Positions 1 to 12,700 of a stretch of 64,000 nt of DNA are shown one piece after another (the stretch's first letter is position 1; each line of letters begins with the position of its first letter). Source of the DNA: Agapetus fuscipes (lineage: Eukaryota; Arthropoda; Insecta; Trichoptera; Glossosomatidae); assembly GCA_951799405.1 (NCBI GenBank), contig OX637361.1, positions 11,940,170 to 12,004,169 on the forward strand, given 5' to 3'. The notes under the pieces are model-generated. The model was given only the letters and a program-made list of their open reading frames with translations, searched no databases and was not told the origin of the DNA. The position numbers and the translations under genes are program-made.

Positions 1-980
1 ACGGAGTTGACATCACCTGCGGAGAAATGGCTCTCTGTGATTCTCTTCTCAAAGGCAGCAAACCAGAATGGGCCCTCGTCAAAAGACACGCTTCCGAAGA
101 TCTGTTTGGTGTTCAAATCTGTGGCACTAATCCGTACACCATCGCTAAAACTGCTCAAATACTGAACACAGAAGTAGACGTTGACTTTGTTGATTTGAAT
201 TTAGGATGCCCCATCGACTTAGTTTACAGGAAAGGCGGGGGATGTGGCATGCTGTTGAGAAATAGCACACTGGAAACTTCCGTTAAATGCGCCTCACAAA
301 CGCTAACAATTCCCTTCACAATCAAGACACGCACAGGAGTGTATCAAGAAACTAAAATTGCTCACCAGTTGGCTCCCAAATTCTCACAATGGGGCGTCTC
401 GATGATGACCTTCCATGGCAGATCACGTGAGCAGAGATACACCAAGATGGCTGATTGGGAATACATTGAGAAATGCGCTCAGGCCGCGTCTCCGTGTCCA
501 GTCTATGGAAACGGAGACATCATGTCGTACGACGACTACGTAAATTCATACAAAACCGCTCCACATATTTCTGGAGTTATGATTGGCCGTGGGGCGTTGA
601 TCAAGCCATGGATATTCACTGAAATAAAAGAACAAAGGCTCTGGGACATCCGCAGCTCGGAAAGGTTTGACATTATGAAGAAGTTTGCGCATTATGGATT
701 AGATCATTGGGGCTCTGATAATCAAGGAGTCGAGAATACCAGAAAGTTTCTGCTGGAGTGGATTTCATTTCTTTACAGATACGTGCCAGTTGGTTTGCTG
801 GAGCGGCCGCCTCAGAGAATCAACGAACGTCCTCCTTATTACGTTGGAAGAGACGACCTGGAGACCATGATGGCTTCCAATAATTGTAGTGACTGGATAA
901 AACTCAGTGAGATGTTGCTTGGACCGGTTCCCGATGGATTCCAATTTCTTCCTAAGCATAAAGCCAATTCCTACAAATAA
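1..980 (+). CDS. DUS3L: tRNA-dihydrouridine(47) synthase, DUS3L-like (5' partial)
   Basis: FMN-dependent enzyme that reduces a uridine of tRNA to dihydrouridine; the Dus3 family acts on position 47. The frame is already open at base 3 (GVDITCGEM...), so the protein continues upstream of the window and the ATG at 27 is internal. Visible family blocks: VDFVDLNLGCPIDLVYRKGG with the conserved GCP cysteine loop, FTIKTRTG, MTFHGRSREQRYTK, PVYGNGDI and GVMIGRGALIKPW, which together form the TIM-barrel FMN and tRNA site. A short helical C-terminal domain ends at TAA 978-980. The zinc-finger N-terminus of DUS3 would lie outside. The visible 325 codons have no intron. The gene is convergent with AFG1L. 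Identity is sure from the motifs. Confidence 0.95.
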   Translation, partial: GVDITCGEMALCDSLLKGSKPEWALVKRHASEDLFGVQICGTNPYTIAKTAQILNTEVDVDFVDLNLGCPIDLVYRKGGGCGMLLRNSTLETSVKCASQTLTIPFTIKTRTGVYQETKIAHQLAPKFSQWGVSMMTFHGRSREQRYTKMADWEYIEKCAQAASPCPVYGNGDIMSYDDYVNSYKTAPHISGVMIGRGALIKPWIFTEIKEQRLWDIRSSERFDIMKKFAHYGLDHWGSDNQGVENTRKFLLEWISFLYRYVPVGLLERPPQRINERPPYYVGRDDLETMMASNNCSDWIKLSEMLLGPVPDGFQFLPKHKANSYK

Positions 981-1112
981 AATATAACTACAAAAGTGAG
1001 GGTAAAATATTTTTTTTATATTTTATTGACAAAAGAGCCAAAAAATCAACTATGTTTAATCTTATGAGTGTAAACACATGTCATGTTTGTGTTATTATTG
1101 AAGTGAAATAAA
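976..1112 (+). terminator. Poly(A) signals of DUS3L
   Basis: An AATAAA hexamer at 976-981 overlaps the DUS3L stop codon, and a second lies at 1107-1112, followed by T-rich sequence. The second is the more credible signal because it leaves a 3'UTR of about 130 bases. No transcript evidence. Confidence 0.5.
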
Positions 1113-1860
1113 ACATTGTACATTATTTTTCAAACTTTTATTTCGTTTTTATAAACTTCAAAGATTCTTGTGAAATAACAGCTCACATAATTTCTATAGA
1201 CTATACACAACATAATATACTATTGTAACATTGCCACGGTCATATTTTTTATCAATTATTCTTTCGAAATTCAAGTCAAATAATCAAATCATAAACAAAG
1301 TCCTTGAGAATACCATGCTTTCAAATAGAAAATAAATACAAAGTTAAGTATTGAGTGAGGAAGCTATTCACAGCATCAATTGATGAAAAAAGTACAGAAG
1401 TCCTTTTCAAATTAAAAACTAAAAAGCTCAATGGACGTCAGGCATTTTAAGATCTGTTATTATCTAGTTATAATAGAGAAATAAATTATTTGTAACATTT
1501 TTTAAGCGTTGTGTCAAAATAATAAGATATCGACATTAATTTCTAATATTTTACAATTGGTAAAAATAGTTATCACAAAGATGACAGCCATTTCCCTAGA
1601 ACTAGGTAAGTATGAAAATAAGCATTAATTTGAAAATAAATACTAATCTATGTATTCAAAAAATATACACAATAATGAATTGAACACCTGCAGAATACTT
1701 TCATGTTTTATTCACAGAGATCTAATGAAATAAAAATGTGTTACTTCTGTATCCACAAAAAAAATACTGACTTGACACTGGTTATTTTACGTGTTATGAT
1801 TTTTAGCAAATTTAAAATCTCAAAGGGCTAACTTCGCTTTTGTCAACATATAGTGCTTTA
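981..1860. other. AT-rich intergenic DNA
   Basis: AT-rich spacer between the DUS3L end and the first MITE. I see no open frame with family features and no repeat shared with the rest of the window. Confidence 0.5.
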
Positions 1861-1863
1861 TTA

Positions 1864-2843
1864 TGCCCGCTTTCCACTGCGAGCGGAGCTGACTCCGTAC
1901 GGACTCCGCTCGACTAGCAACAGTAAATTTCATAGAAGTGCTTCCACCGACAGCGAGTCAGCGGAGCGGACTGAGCGAGTACAAAGAGTTACGAAAGTGG
2001 TCGCAGAGTTGAGCGAGTTTCCAGCGGACTCCGTACGGACTCCGCTCGACTAGCAACAGTAAATTTCATAGAAGTGCTTCCACCGACAGCGGAGTGAGCG
2101 GAGCAGGCTGAGCGAGTAAAAATGACTCCGCTGTGTCATGGTCTCGGCCGCTAGTTTTCAACTGACTCAGCTCCCCCGTGCCCCCCGCGCCAACCCGCGC
2201 AGTTGCGTGACAGCGATAAAACACACCATACATGATTTACAAAAACACATCATACATTATTTTATAAATTTGAAAATATTAAAATGTATGTTTTATTTCA
2301 AATATCTACATTTTATGTTTAAAGCAAAATAATACATTACTTTTTATGTTTCGAAACAAAAAAAAACTCTTTTATTAATAATTAAAACGTTTGATCTGGG
2401 CGTAGGCTGCAACGAGCTGTCACACACTGCACATCATACATTATTTTATAAATTTGAAAATATTAAAATGTATGTTTTATTTCAAACATCTACTTTTTAT
2501 GTATTAAAGCAAAATAATATATTACTTTTTATTTTTCGAAACAAAAAAAAAAACTTTTTTTACTAATAATTAAAACGTTTGATCTGGGCGTAGGCTGCAA
2601 CGAGCTGTCACACACTAGTTGGCTCCGCTAAGCCAGCTGTAGATGGAAGGCAAACAACTCTTTCATCTGACTCATCTCATTTCCCGCCTAGCTCACTCCG
2701 CCGAGCTCGTTGGCTGTGGAAGGCAAATACCATTATTTTTTAAAACTCTTTCGCAATGGAAGGCCAAAACTATTTCACTACGCTCCGCTCAGCTATTTCC
2801 CGCTCCCGCTCAGCTATTTCCCGCTCGCAGTGGAAAGCGGGCA
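1864..2843 (+). mobile_element. 980-bp MITE, PIF/Harbinger-like, copy 1
   Basis: Terminal inverted repeats of about 23 bp (TGCCCGCTTTCCACTGCGAG at the left, its complement at the right) flanked by a perfect 3-bp duplication TTA (1861-1863 and 2844-2846). TWA duplications are typical of PIF/Harbinger elements, hence the class. Inside are two imperfect tandem modules: the CGGACTCCGCTCGACTAGCA block occurs twice near the left end, and an AT-rich block ending in GTTTGATCTGGGCGTAGGCT occurs twice in the right half. No transposase. A copy of identical length lies at 20414-21393. Confidence 0.85.
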
Positions 2844-2846
2844 TTA

Positions 2847-3721
2847 AGCAATCAAATTTTTCTAGTAATAATAAATCTAACAATCCTGATAAATACTTGA
2901 ATATGTATTTTTTTTTAATATTTGTAGGTAGTTTGTTTTCTACCTACCAGAATTTCTGTAACACATTTTTTAAGTACAAACACATTTTAAATAGGTAGAC
3001 TAGCAACACCACAATTTCTCAACTAACCTAAAAACGAAAATAAATTATCAAAAATATACTTTTGTCACAATAAAGACAAAACTATTTTTACAATTCAAAT
3101 AATTAGCCATGTGTCAAAAAATAATAAATAAAAAGATGCTATCAAAAATAAATTAAGTCCTTAAATTTATGCTTTTCTAACCCAGAATACTTTTCACAAG
3201 ACAAATCATTGCACTGGAAATCAACAAACTTTGATTAGAATTGTTTGAAGTAAATATATTTGTCCAAACTAAATTAGCATACCATTTTACAATTAATGAA
3301 CAATCTAGTGTGATCACATTGATAGGATTCTTCAGTTAACATACTATTAAAATCAACGTCATAATTAACTAGAAGTACTTTTCAGTTAGAACTCACTTTT
3401 TTTTCAAATGACATTTTACTTTGTACGTGATTATAGCTAAATCTATCTAAATTTACAGTACTTCAATGCAAAATTTAAACAAGAAATAGAAAAAAATACA
3501 AAATGCAAAAATTATGTACGGTCTTGAGCTCTATAAAACAGACTAATGCTAATAATATTGGCCTTTTTGATTACCAAAACTTGTTCAAAACTTTCTTGCT
3601 ACTAAAATTTTACAGAGAAGACCCATATCTATAAAAAGTATTGATGAAATTTGACAATTTAATATTTTAAATTCATTACCAATCAATCGTTGATACATAA
3701 TAATTTATTTGTTTAGTATTT
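2847..3721. other. AT-rich DNA 3' of AFG1L
   Basis: Probably 3'UTR and intergenic sequence downstream of AFG1L (minus strand). A minus-strand AATAAA sits at 3704-3709, only 12 bases past the stop codon, and is probably too close to be the sole signal. No other structure recognised. Confidence 0.4.
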
Positions 3722-6700
3722 CTATCCGCGCTGCAGATCCCACTTGTCCCAGTATTCTTGAGTCTGCATTTCTATGATTCTTGATATACATCTGTCAAAG
3801 GCAAATATTTCTTCTTCGCCGGTGAATATGCTGGCCGCTGCATTTTCCTAAAATTATCAGAAATATATAAACCTGCCTAATTAACAAGTTTCATTATTAC
3901 CCAATTGACTACCTTGTGAATGGGAGTCCTGGGTAAAACTGAAAGACATGATTTCCTTTTCCGGTGTTTTCTTTAAGCTCAGGTCTCAGCACCGGCACGG
4001 TAAACTCAGCCTTCACAAAAGAAAAAAACCTCCGCCTTCGGGAGCAAAAAAAGCCATTCCGATAAATGGATTATTGTAAGGCTAGCCATCATAGTTCTGC
4101 CACATAACGCCGCACCTGAAATCTCTTCACTGGCTGAAGATGAAGGAATGAGTCCATTTTAAAATAGGCTTGCTGGTGTTTAAGACCCTGCGTGGAACTG
4201 CACCAAAATATCTCATAAACCTGATAGCACCGGCAACAACTAGCAACATGTTGGAAATAAATCATAAATTATTCCTTACATTTAGGGAAACTTAGTGACA
4301 ACCACAACATTATTGTCTATACTTCCTGTTCTTATTTCAAGCACTAGAAAAATGTCTTCTTGTTATATGTGATTTCTGTTGTACTGTCCATTATAATTTT
4401 CTAATTATAATAAACAGGACCTCAACAGTTCGATCAGCCGCATAATGCCGCAGCCAAATAGAGTTTCCAAGGAGAAATATCAAGACGGTCAAGGAGATCG
4501 AGCCTTCAAGGTGGCTGCTCCAACCGTATGGAATGGCCTACCAGATAAACTTCGTAATATGAAGCCAGAGAGCTCATTCAGAAGCGGACTAAAGACCCAC
4601 CTGTTTGCACGCTCGTATATATGAGCATGCACCTTTGGGATGACCAAGAGTCATGAAAAGGCGGCATACAAATCTTGAATTTATTATTATTATCATAGTT
4701 GTAAAGATAAATAGACTTCCCATATAAATTAAGGAGGGCCGATTTTATTTTTTTTGGATAATAATCATCTAATAGTAAAAATATGTTGCCAAAAGAAGTT
4801 CAAATTACGTGTGTAAAATAAAATTCCGTAAAAGTATTAATCATCTGTCTCCAAATCTGCCTCAAAGTTTCGAAAAAATGCCATTTTTATCATTTTTCAT
4901 GAGGGCTAATAATACAATAAGGAATTGAGATTTTACGGTAATTTCTATATTTTTGTGCATAAAATATAGTAATGCGCACCAATAGTACAAATAAACAAGT
5001 TATTTTTTCACTAAATAAGCAGTAGGAGGGGTAGAGAGAGCGTCGAATTTCACTATTTTGCAAAGAATTTGTGACCGCGCGTTGTCACTATGAGTTGAAT
5101 ACGAAACTTATTTCAATGCCCTGTGACTGGTAAAATTTGTTTTATTCTTTTAGAAAGCATGAAGTGTCATGAAATGTATCTCTTAATGCAGTAATGTAAC
5201 TGCACAACTGAACAAGAAATGTTTTGAAAATCACGGAAAAACGCAAAAATCTCCAAAAACAACTGATATTGTTTTAAAAAAACCCACCCAAGACTGTTAA
5301 GCTTATAATGAAGATGATGAGTAATGTGCTGTTTTACATTTATTGTCCTGTAAATGTAAATAAATAAATCAATGCGCCTTTCATAGAGATTGCGGAGTGT
5401 TCGCACATGAGTGAAGCTTTCTAACTGACTAGCAAACATCAGGGAAAATGATTATTGGAAATAGGTACAGCCATAGTCGTTATAAAGTAACTAAGAAATC
5501 ATAGAAACAAGAATCTACGTAAAAAAGCTTAGATAATCGAACCAAAATACATTGATGGTAAAAGAACACGCCTAAATCTTAAAATAACATAAAACACCAT
5601 CATCATTGAGTATGTATATCTCCACAGCCAGTCTCTCAAGAATCATTTCCAAAGCTGCATCGCCAACTTTTCAAAAAAGGCTTACTGGATGTTTCTACAT
5701 TGGCAAAAACTTTCTACAGGTATTGAGTTTTGGGAAAAGTGGCAGCACTCATAACTTCAGAAGTTTTGCATGGTATCAAATGTGAAACATTAAATTAGTT
5801 TTCAAAAAAACCTTTAATACCCATTATGATTTATTCGCACAAGATTTAAGTACAGATCAATTATATCTATACAAGTTTGTCTTAGAAAACATAAACTTAG
5901 CCCATAAAACTCCAGGAAAAAAATCCTATTCTTGGTGGATTCCGCGAGCTATAGAGCTTGGAATCCCTTAAAAAACTTATTAATTTGGCAAATTATGTTG
6001 TTCAACCATACGCTTTAGCTTGATTTATAATAATATGTCTTATTTTTTTAGCAGTAACCTTAAGGTAAGATTACTTTTCAGTTTAACTATGTTCAGTTAC
6101 ATTTATGATATTTGTAAGTGCCATCCTATTGCAAAGATGGTTTCCGACATTTATCGAAGTTTATTTAAATTTAAAATATTCATCAGGAGAACCTAAAATG
6201 ATAATCGATTGCGCCAAGTGAAAAATAGTTGCTTTGCTCATTCAGAAAACTTACTGATAGCGAAGTTACAAATCTTCACAAACACCTAAGTGAACTCCTC
6301 GCAGATACACGTAAGATTCTAAAAATTCTTATCATGCAAGGTGGGAAAATTGACTCTTACAAGTTCCATGAATTACTTTGTTGTTGCAACTTACTGTGGT
6401 ATTTCAAATTGGCAGAAAAATACATCTGAACTACTAACATCTCAAAAGACATCTGATGGAGATCTCATTTTTTTTCACAGCACACGGTGGGCAAATGGAT
6501 CTATCTCATCTGCGTTTATCATACGAAAACTAGCAAAATGTCTTTGAAGAACAGCACAAAAGCCTCTGCAACGTTTTTTTTTTAAATCAACATTAAAAAA
6601 AAATATTTAACCTAAAATAACGTCTCGCAGTGTAAGGCCAAAATTCGAAAAAAAACGGATTTTTTACGTTATCAATAACAAAATTTTACTTTCTGTAACT

Positions 6701-9700
6701 TACTTTTTTCTCTCAAATGTGTTATTTTATACCTTAAACATTTGTTTTACATGAGAAATAAAATTCAATAATCGGGTTTAAAGTCAGTATGTAAAAATAT
6801 TTTTTTTGTGTTTTTTTTCAATTTCTCATTATTTCAACGTCGATTTGGAGACAAAAGTTGTTGTTTGATTGTAATGAAACTTTCTGTACAATAAAATTAA
6901 GTCATTTAGCAACATAATTTCACTCTTAGATTAAAATTCAGCGTAACTTTTTTTTTCTCATACATCAGTGGCCCTCCTTAATATAAATGCTTACCTTTTA
7001 AGGATAGTTCAGTGAGAAGTTGGGAACTAAATATCAATGTTTTAAAATATAAATGCCTGAAACTACAGATGGCACAAATGCAATATAATGGAAAGACTTT
7101 TTGGGGATTAAAGGTTTTGGTAGAAGTATGGAGTGAGGAGAGATGCATCACTAGTTGTATCTCCAGTTGGCAAGTTGAAATATAGCATAGAGAAACAAGT
7201 GTAGCATTTGGCAGACAAGGAGAGATTGAGGCTAGGGATGAACACCAGAAAGAGGGAATGAATGAACTTACAGAGTTTTTATGTATTCCTAGATCATCCA
7301 TGAGGGCTCGATGGCTGTCGGTGATGTTGGATGATTCCTGCTCAGCAACAAATAACTCGGACACAGGAACATCAGCAGACACAACGAGCTGCAGAAATGT
7401 TGCAAGAATTTCAATTATATAAACAATAAATCTAGATTATTACATAGTTACTTGTTCCTTGACTGATTAGTTGGTATGCGGCTGACCACCCATACTGTAA
7501 AAAATGGTTCACTTTGCCAATGTCACCCCTGCTTCAGGGAAGGTCGGCAAGAGTTGCAGGGCTTATGTTCATTTGAGATTGGGTTTTTTATATTGTAGGT
7601 CCACATGCGGCATGTGTAAGCACGAAATTATGCATGTCTGCTTGTGGGAATGCATTTAATATGAATCTCAAATGATACATATCTTTGCAGCTTAGATTTA
7701 GATTTAGAAACTTGTCCGGTGTCGAGTCGATAGCTCAGTTGGTAGAGTGCTTGCATTCCATGCCGTGAGCTCGGGTTCGAGTCCCACCGAGGGTGTCAGA
7801 AATGATTTCTTCCCGTTTCGGTGTTTATTTCAAACCCAAAAATAAAATACCAGCAAGGTTTACTCAGCCTTCACAAGAAATGAGTACCAGCCCCCTCGGG
7901 AGCTGGGAAACCCTCCACTTCACTGAAGTGGTTGGCGTAAGGCCGGCCCCCTTACCTGTAAAAATAAATAGGTTCAACTCGCCACATGCGACCCCTTCGG
8001 GGATAACGCGGCAAGGAGTTACACTATATGTGTAGCTTAGTTGCGTTGCGTTTACTTGGAAATATTATCATGAGACTGAGGATGAGCTCAAGTCGAGAGT
8101 GTCTCCTGAAGATGTTGGCTACCTTGCTAACGAAACGTAGAGAATAATGTTTGTCTAATATCCAATTAATAAATTATAACTGTGAAATTATTATTATTGT
8201 AAATATGTCGGTGTTATGGCCGCGGGGATCAAGACAGGTTATTTGGAACCGGATAACGCTGGTTCGAATCCCGCGACGATAACTTCGACCCTGGTTCAAC
8301 AGATGCCGTTGCATGCACACAAGCTTCTGCTTTCGCATGAAGACAACTGGCCAGGCAAAATAGGTTAGTGGATTGCATTTCTTTCTACAAATCTATTTAA
8401 AAAAAAAAAAAAAAAAAATGTCAAGCCACCGTTTTTCCTTCCTAAACCTAACTACAATATTAACCTCCGTAGATGGCAAATGATGGCTGCTCTACAATGA
8501 GGATATTAGGATAATATTATATCCCAGCAGAAAGTATTTTATCTCTGTATTTTCATGTCTCCTGGTAGAATCTATCTAGGTTTATATTAAACTAAGGGTA
8601 CCTCAAAAACACACAAGAAGCCAGGACACTTTTCACACCACACACAGCGGCACTAATTATGCACAACAAGCACTCATAGCCAGGATGCATGCACTGGCAA
8701 ATGATCACTTGAGAAATTTGGACATTTTCAACACTACTGAGGCTAAGCTCAGAGTTGTGTTGAAGAATGGTTTGAGGGTTTGATCTGTGTGTGATTGCTG
8801 TCATTTGTGTTTGTTTGTATTGATTTGTATTTTTCTTAGTTGTGCTGATTTGTATATTTTGAATTTGTTTGTATTTGTGATGAGTATTATTGTGTTGTTG
8901 TAACCCGACATGGTTTGGGAACATAGAGTTATAAAGGTATAGAGATGAAGTCCAGACCAAAATAATGTCGCCTATTTTTTGGACTGAAGCGCTGAACCTC
9001 GATCCGCGTGAAATTGTAATGCTCGGTTTTGCCCTCATTACTTCGTCAGCGCTCGGATCGTTAACATCTCAATAAAAATGGTTTGCTGAGTGAAAGGATG
9101 CAAAAATAGGTCCGAAAAAAATTAAAAAGTGGATGGAATCACATTTCACAAGTAATTTTATGTTTTTTATATGCTAATTAACGTTTTATTTATATTTTGA
9201 ACGAATTATTAACAGACGCGTGCTAGAGGAGCGCGTTCACTAGATAGATAGTGTTCCAGCGTGTGTAAGAAAGGGACAACAGCGCCCAGGGCTGTACTCG
9301 AAATAATGACATGACTAAATAATGACAATGGACATGCTGTCGGTGGACATTATGTCGGGGGAACATTTTGTCCATGGACATTGTATCAGTGGACATTATG
9401 TCGGTGGGACATATGTCGGTGGGCATTCTTTCCGTGGACATTCTGTCGGTGGACATTCTGTTGGTTGACATTCTGCCGGTGGACATTATGTCGGGTGAAC
9501 ATTTTGTCCATGGACATTATATCGGTGGACATTATGTCGGTGGGACATTTGTCGGTGGGCATTCTTTCCGTGGGCATTATGTCGGTGGACATTCTGTCGG
9601 TTGACATTCTGCCGGTGGACATTTTGTCGGGGAACATGTTTGTCCGTGAACATTGTATCGGTGGACATTGTGTCGATGGACATTCTATCGGGTAGACATT

Positions 9701-12700
9701 TTGCCCGTGGACATTGTATCGGTGGACATTTTGTCGCGTGGACATTGTATCGGAGGACATTATGTCGGTGGACATTTTGTCGCGTGGACATTGTATCGGT
9801 GGACATTATGTCGGTGGACATTTTGTCGGGTGAACATTCTGTCGGGTGAACATTTTGTCGGTGGACATTTTGTCGGGTGGAAATTTTATCAGGGGGACAT
9901 TTTGTCCGTGTACATTATGACGGTGGACATTTTGTCGCGTGGACATTTCGTCGCGTGGACATTTTGTCACGTGGACATTTCGTCCGTGAACATTGTGTCG
10001 ATGGACATTCTGTTGGTGGACATTCTGTCGGTGGACATTTTGTCGGTGGACATTTGGTCGAGTGGAAATTTTGTCGGGGGGACATTTTGTCCGTGTACAT
10101 TATGTCGGTGGACATTCTATCAATGTACATTTTGTCGTCGCACCGATTAATTTTACTCGTCCCGTAACCATATACAAGTTATATTTTGATTTTAAATAAT
10201 TAAATATGAAAATCTTTTTTGTTTTTATTATTTATTCGTACCCTGAATCGGCTCTGGTAATATTTTTTTGCCAGGGCGATCTGTGACCGTTTTGTTCGTA
10301 AAAGTTCTGTACACAAATGGATTCTGGTGTCATTGGTTTGAACTAATCATATAACATCGCGTAAAAACCATATATGTGTGTACAGAAATTTATTCCTATT
10401 CGTTTCATAGCACCCATTGGTAGATCGTGTCGGCGTGGTGTCGGCAGAGCAAGACAAAGATATACTGTCTTCGCATACAATGTAAAAAACATCTGTCAGA
10501 TGGACAATAAAGTATTCAACACAAACGTGCCCGGCTCAAGATGCAAAAAAATATTTTTTTGTGTACTACATGTGTAGTCACTGTGTGACCAATATTTGAA
10601 TTTGTCATTTGACCCTTCTAGAGTTGGCTCCATATTTCGTCGTTTCTTTTGTATGGAACACGTAGTCTATCTTTTAATATGTCAATGTTTGGGAAAGAAA
10701 TATTGTATAAACTACTTTATATGTAAAAGGCTTTCAAGCCGTTGAATATTAATAAAATAAAAAAAATAAAAAAATATCAAAAGTTGAGCTTCTAGACGTT
10801 GTTAATGGTTGTATCAACATCACACTGAAGATGTTCATCACAGATATAAGTGAAACATCCATAAGCTACAGCTCAGATGTACTGAGGCGACAGATCCCAG
10901 AAAAAAGCCCGTCCAAGATCAAAATGAAGGAATTAGGAACACTTACCCTAGTCTTGTTGTCATACAAGTTGTCTATTAAAGTAATGAAGCGCCTCCCAGA
11001 TGGCAGCTTTGATGTAATTTGAGGAACTTCTCTTATAATTATTGTGTGAAATGATCGAGCCAGCATTAAGTAGTCACTGGAACCTAGAGGCTGAAAAAAA
11101 CAAAGATATCATTTAGTTTGTACAAAAATCAACTAATTTTTCAAATCAATTATTGTAAAAAAATTATACAGTTTTAGTTCACTTTTATATTTAAAATTTT
11201 ATTTATTGCTCAAATATTTTCGCTTTAAAAGTCATCTTCAGTATTTTAATTCAATAATTGATTTGAAAAATTACTTAGTTGATTTTTGTACAAACTAAAT
11301 ACGAATATAATGGACTTATGCTGTGCGAACCACCAAACCCTAACAATAATTATTATATGACATTTGTTGAACCAGGATCAAAGTTATGGTCAAATGACCC
11401 AAGCGGGGATCGAACCAACGATATTCTATTCCAAATATGCTAGAAAGATCAGCCACTTGACTCCCTCGGCCAAAACACCGATAAACATTGTCAAAAATTT
11501 ACACACCCGTAAAATAATAGGTTTCAAATGGTCGTGAAAAAGTTGCAAAGTGACAAGCTAATATTTTACCCTTTCACACAGTTCTGAGAATGTAGTGTCA
11601 AGGATTTGTCCGCACGACTTGTTGAATTTGACGTTTCTACCCATAATGTTGATGGTTCTGGGTCGGATGATGTCATTCTCCATGGAAATCAAATACTTGA
11701 AGAGCTTGTCCACAGGGTTGTCAGCCATGCCACTGGGAGGAACTCTGCAAAAATACAACAGTGAATCTTAAAAATGACTGTAAAGGAAAACAATTATTCT
11801 TTCAGTTCATATATATATATATATTCAGTTCATCCTCAGTCGTCGTGCAGAGAGGATATTCTCCTGAAGACTTGGCTACGTCGCCGACAAAACGTCGAGA
11901 ATGATGTAAGTTCTCTCTAAACAGTTCGTGAAATATCCCATTTAAATTAAGTTTTGAAATTTGTTTAGTTTTAAAATTAATCTAATTGTCAAAATTATTC
12001 TTTACTGTTTTTTCACTGTTTCTTTCCACATTTTTTTTAATGACTATAAATTACTTGGTTATTAATTAGATGGTCTAAGGACTGAATTGGTGCTTAGTCT
12101 TACTCGAGTCTTACTTGAGAATTGGTGCTTTCTACAGCGACAACCAAGCTGGTAGAAATTACCCTGAAAACCGAAGTGAGCAAATCACCAAAGGCCCATC
12201 TAGCCTTACAGTGATTGGGTCTTGTTTGAGAATTGGCATTTTCTATAGCAACTACTAAGCTTGCAAAGTCTCTTGAGGTGTGATTCACACAAAAACAGCG
12301 CTCATCAAATAAATCATCCGAATATTTATTCATTTATTACTGAATACCCTTCGTAGAAACATAATTGAGTACAGTTATATTTAGGTTTTTAGTTACACAA
12401 GTAGCATGCATGAAAAAAATAACAAGACGTTGCAACACTTTTAGAGACAGGGCATTCAAGGCGGCCGCTCCAATGACATGGAATATTATTCGCACCTCAC
12501 TGAGGAAACTGGATTTAGAGAAACTCTTCAAAAGACGTCTCAAGACTCACCTCTTCATCCAATCATATGGACAAGCTCCTTTGCAATGACACACTGTCAT
12601 AAAAGGCGCTATATAAATTTTGTACTTCATCATCATCAACACTTACACAAAATAAGTTCCTCCCATATTCTTCTCCGCTGTTTGTCTGCGATAATCAATC

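Noticed and set aside
1853..2998. Small frames at 1853-2998 and 20688-21396 as paired genes
   Set aside because: Both sets lie in the two MITE copies and reflect their shared sequence.
5167..5439. 90-codon minus-strand frame as a gene
   Set aside because: AT-rich, repetitive aromatic/Ile content, lies within the decayed transposon, no recognised domain.
7724..7796. tRNA gene
   Set aside because: A and B boxes are present but the acceptor stem does not pair and the same head recurs at the start of several SINE copies.
8592..9038. 148-codon minus-strand frame as a protein
   Set aside because: Low-complexity Thr/Asn/Gln content in AT-rich intron DNA, no homology pattern and no splice context.
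9322..10139. CRISPR-like array
   Set aside because: Units are contiguous 15-mers without unique spacers, in a eukaryotic intron.
9368..10150. Long overlapping open frames (VDILS and STDRM-type repeats) as coding genes
   Set aside because: They are the translation of a stop-free 15-bp tandem repeat in all frames and both strands, inside an AFG1L intron.
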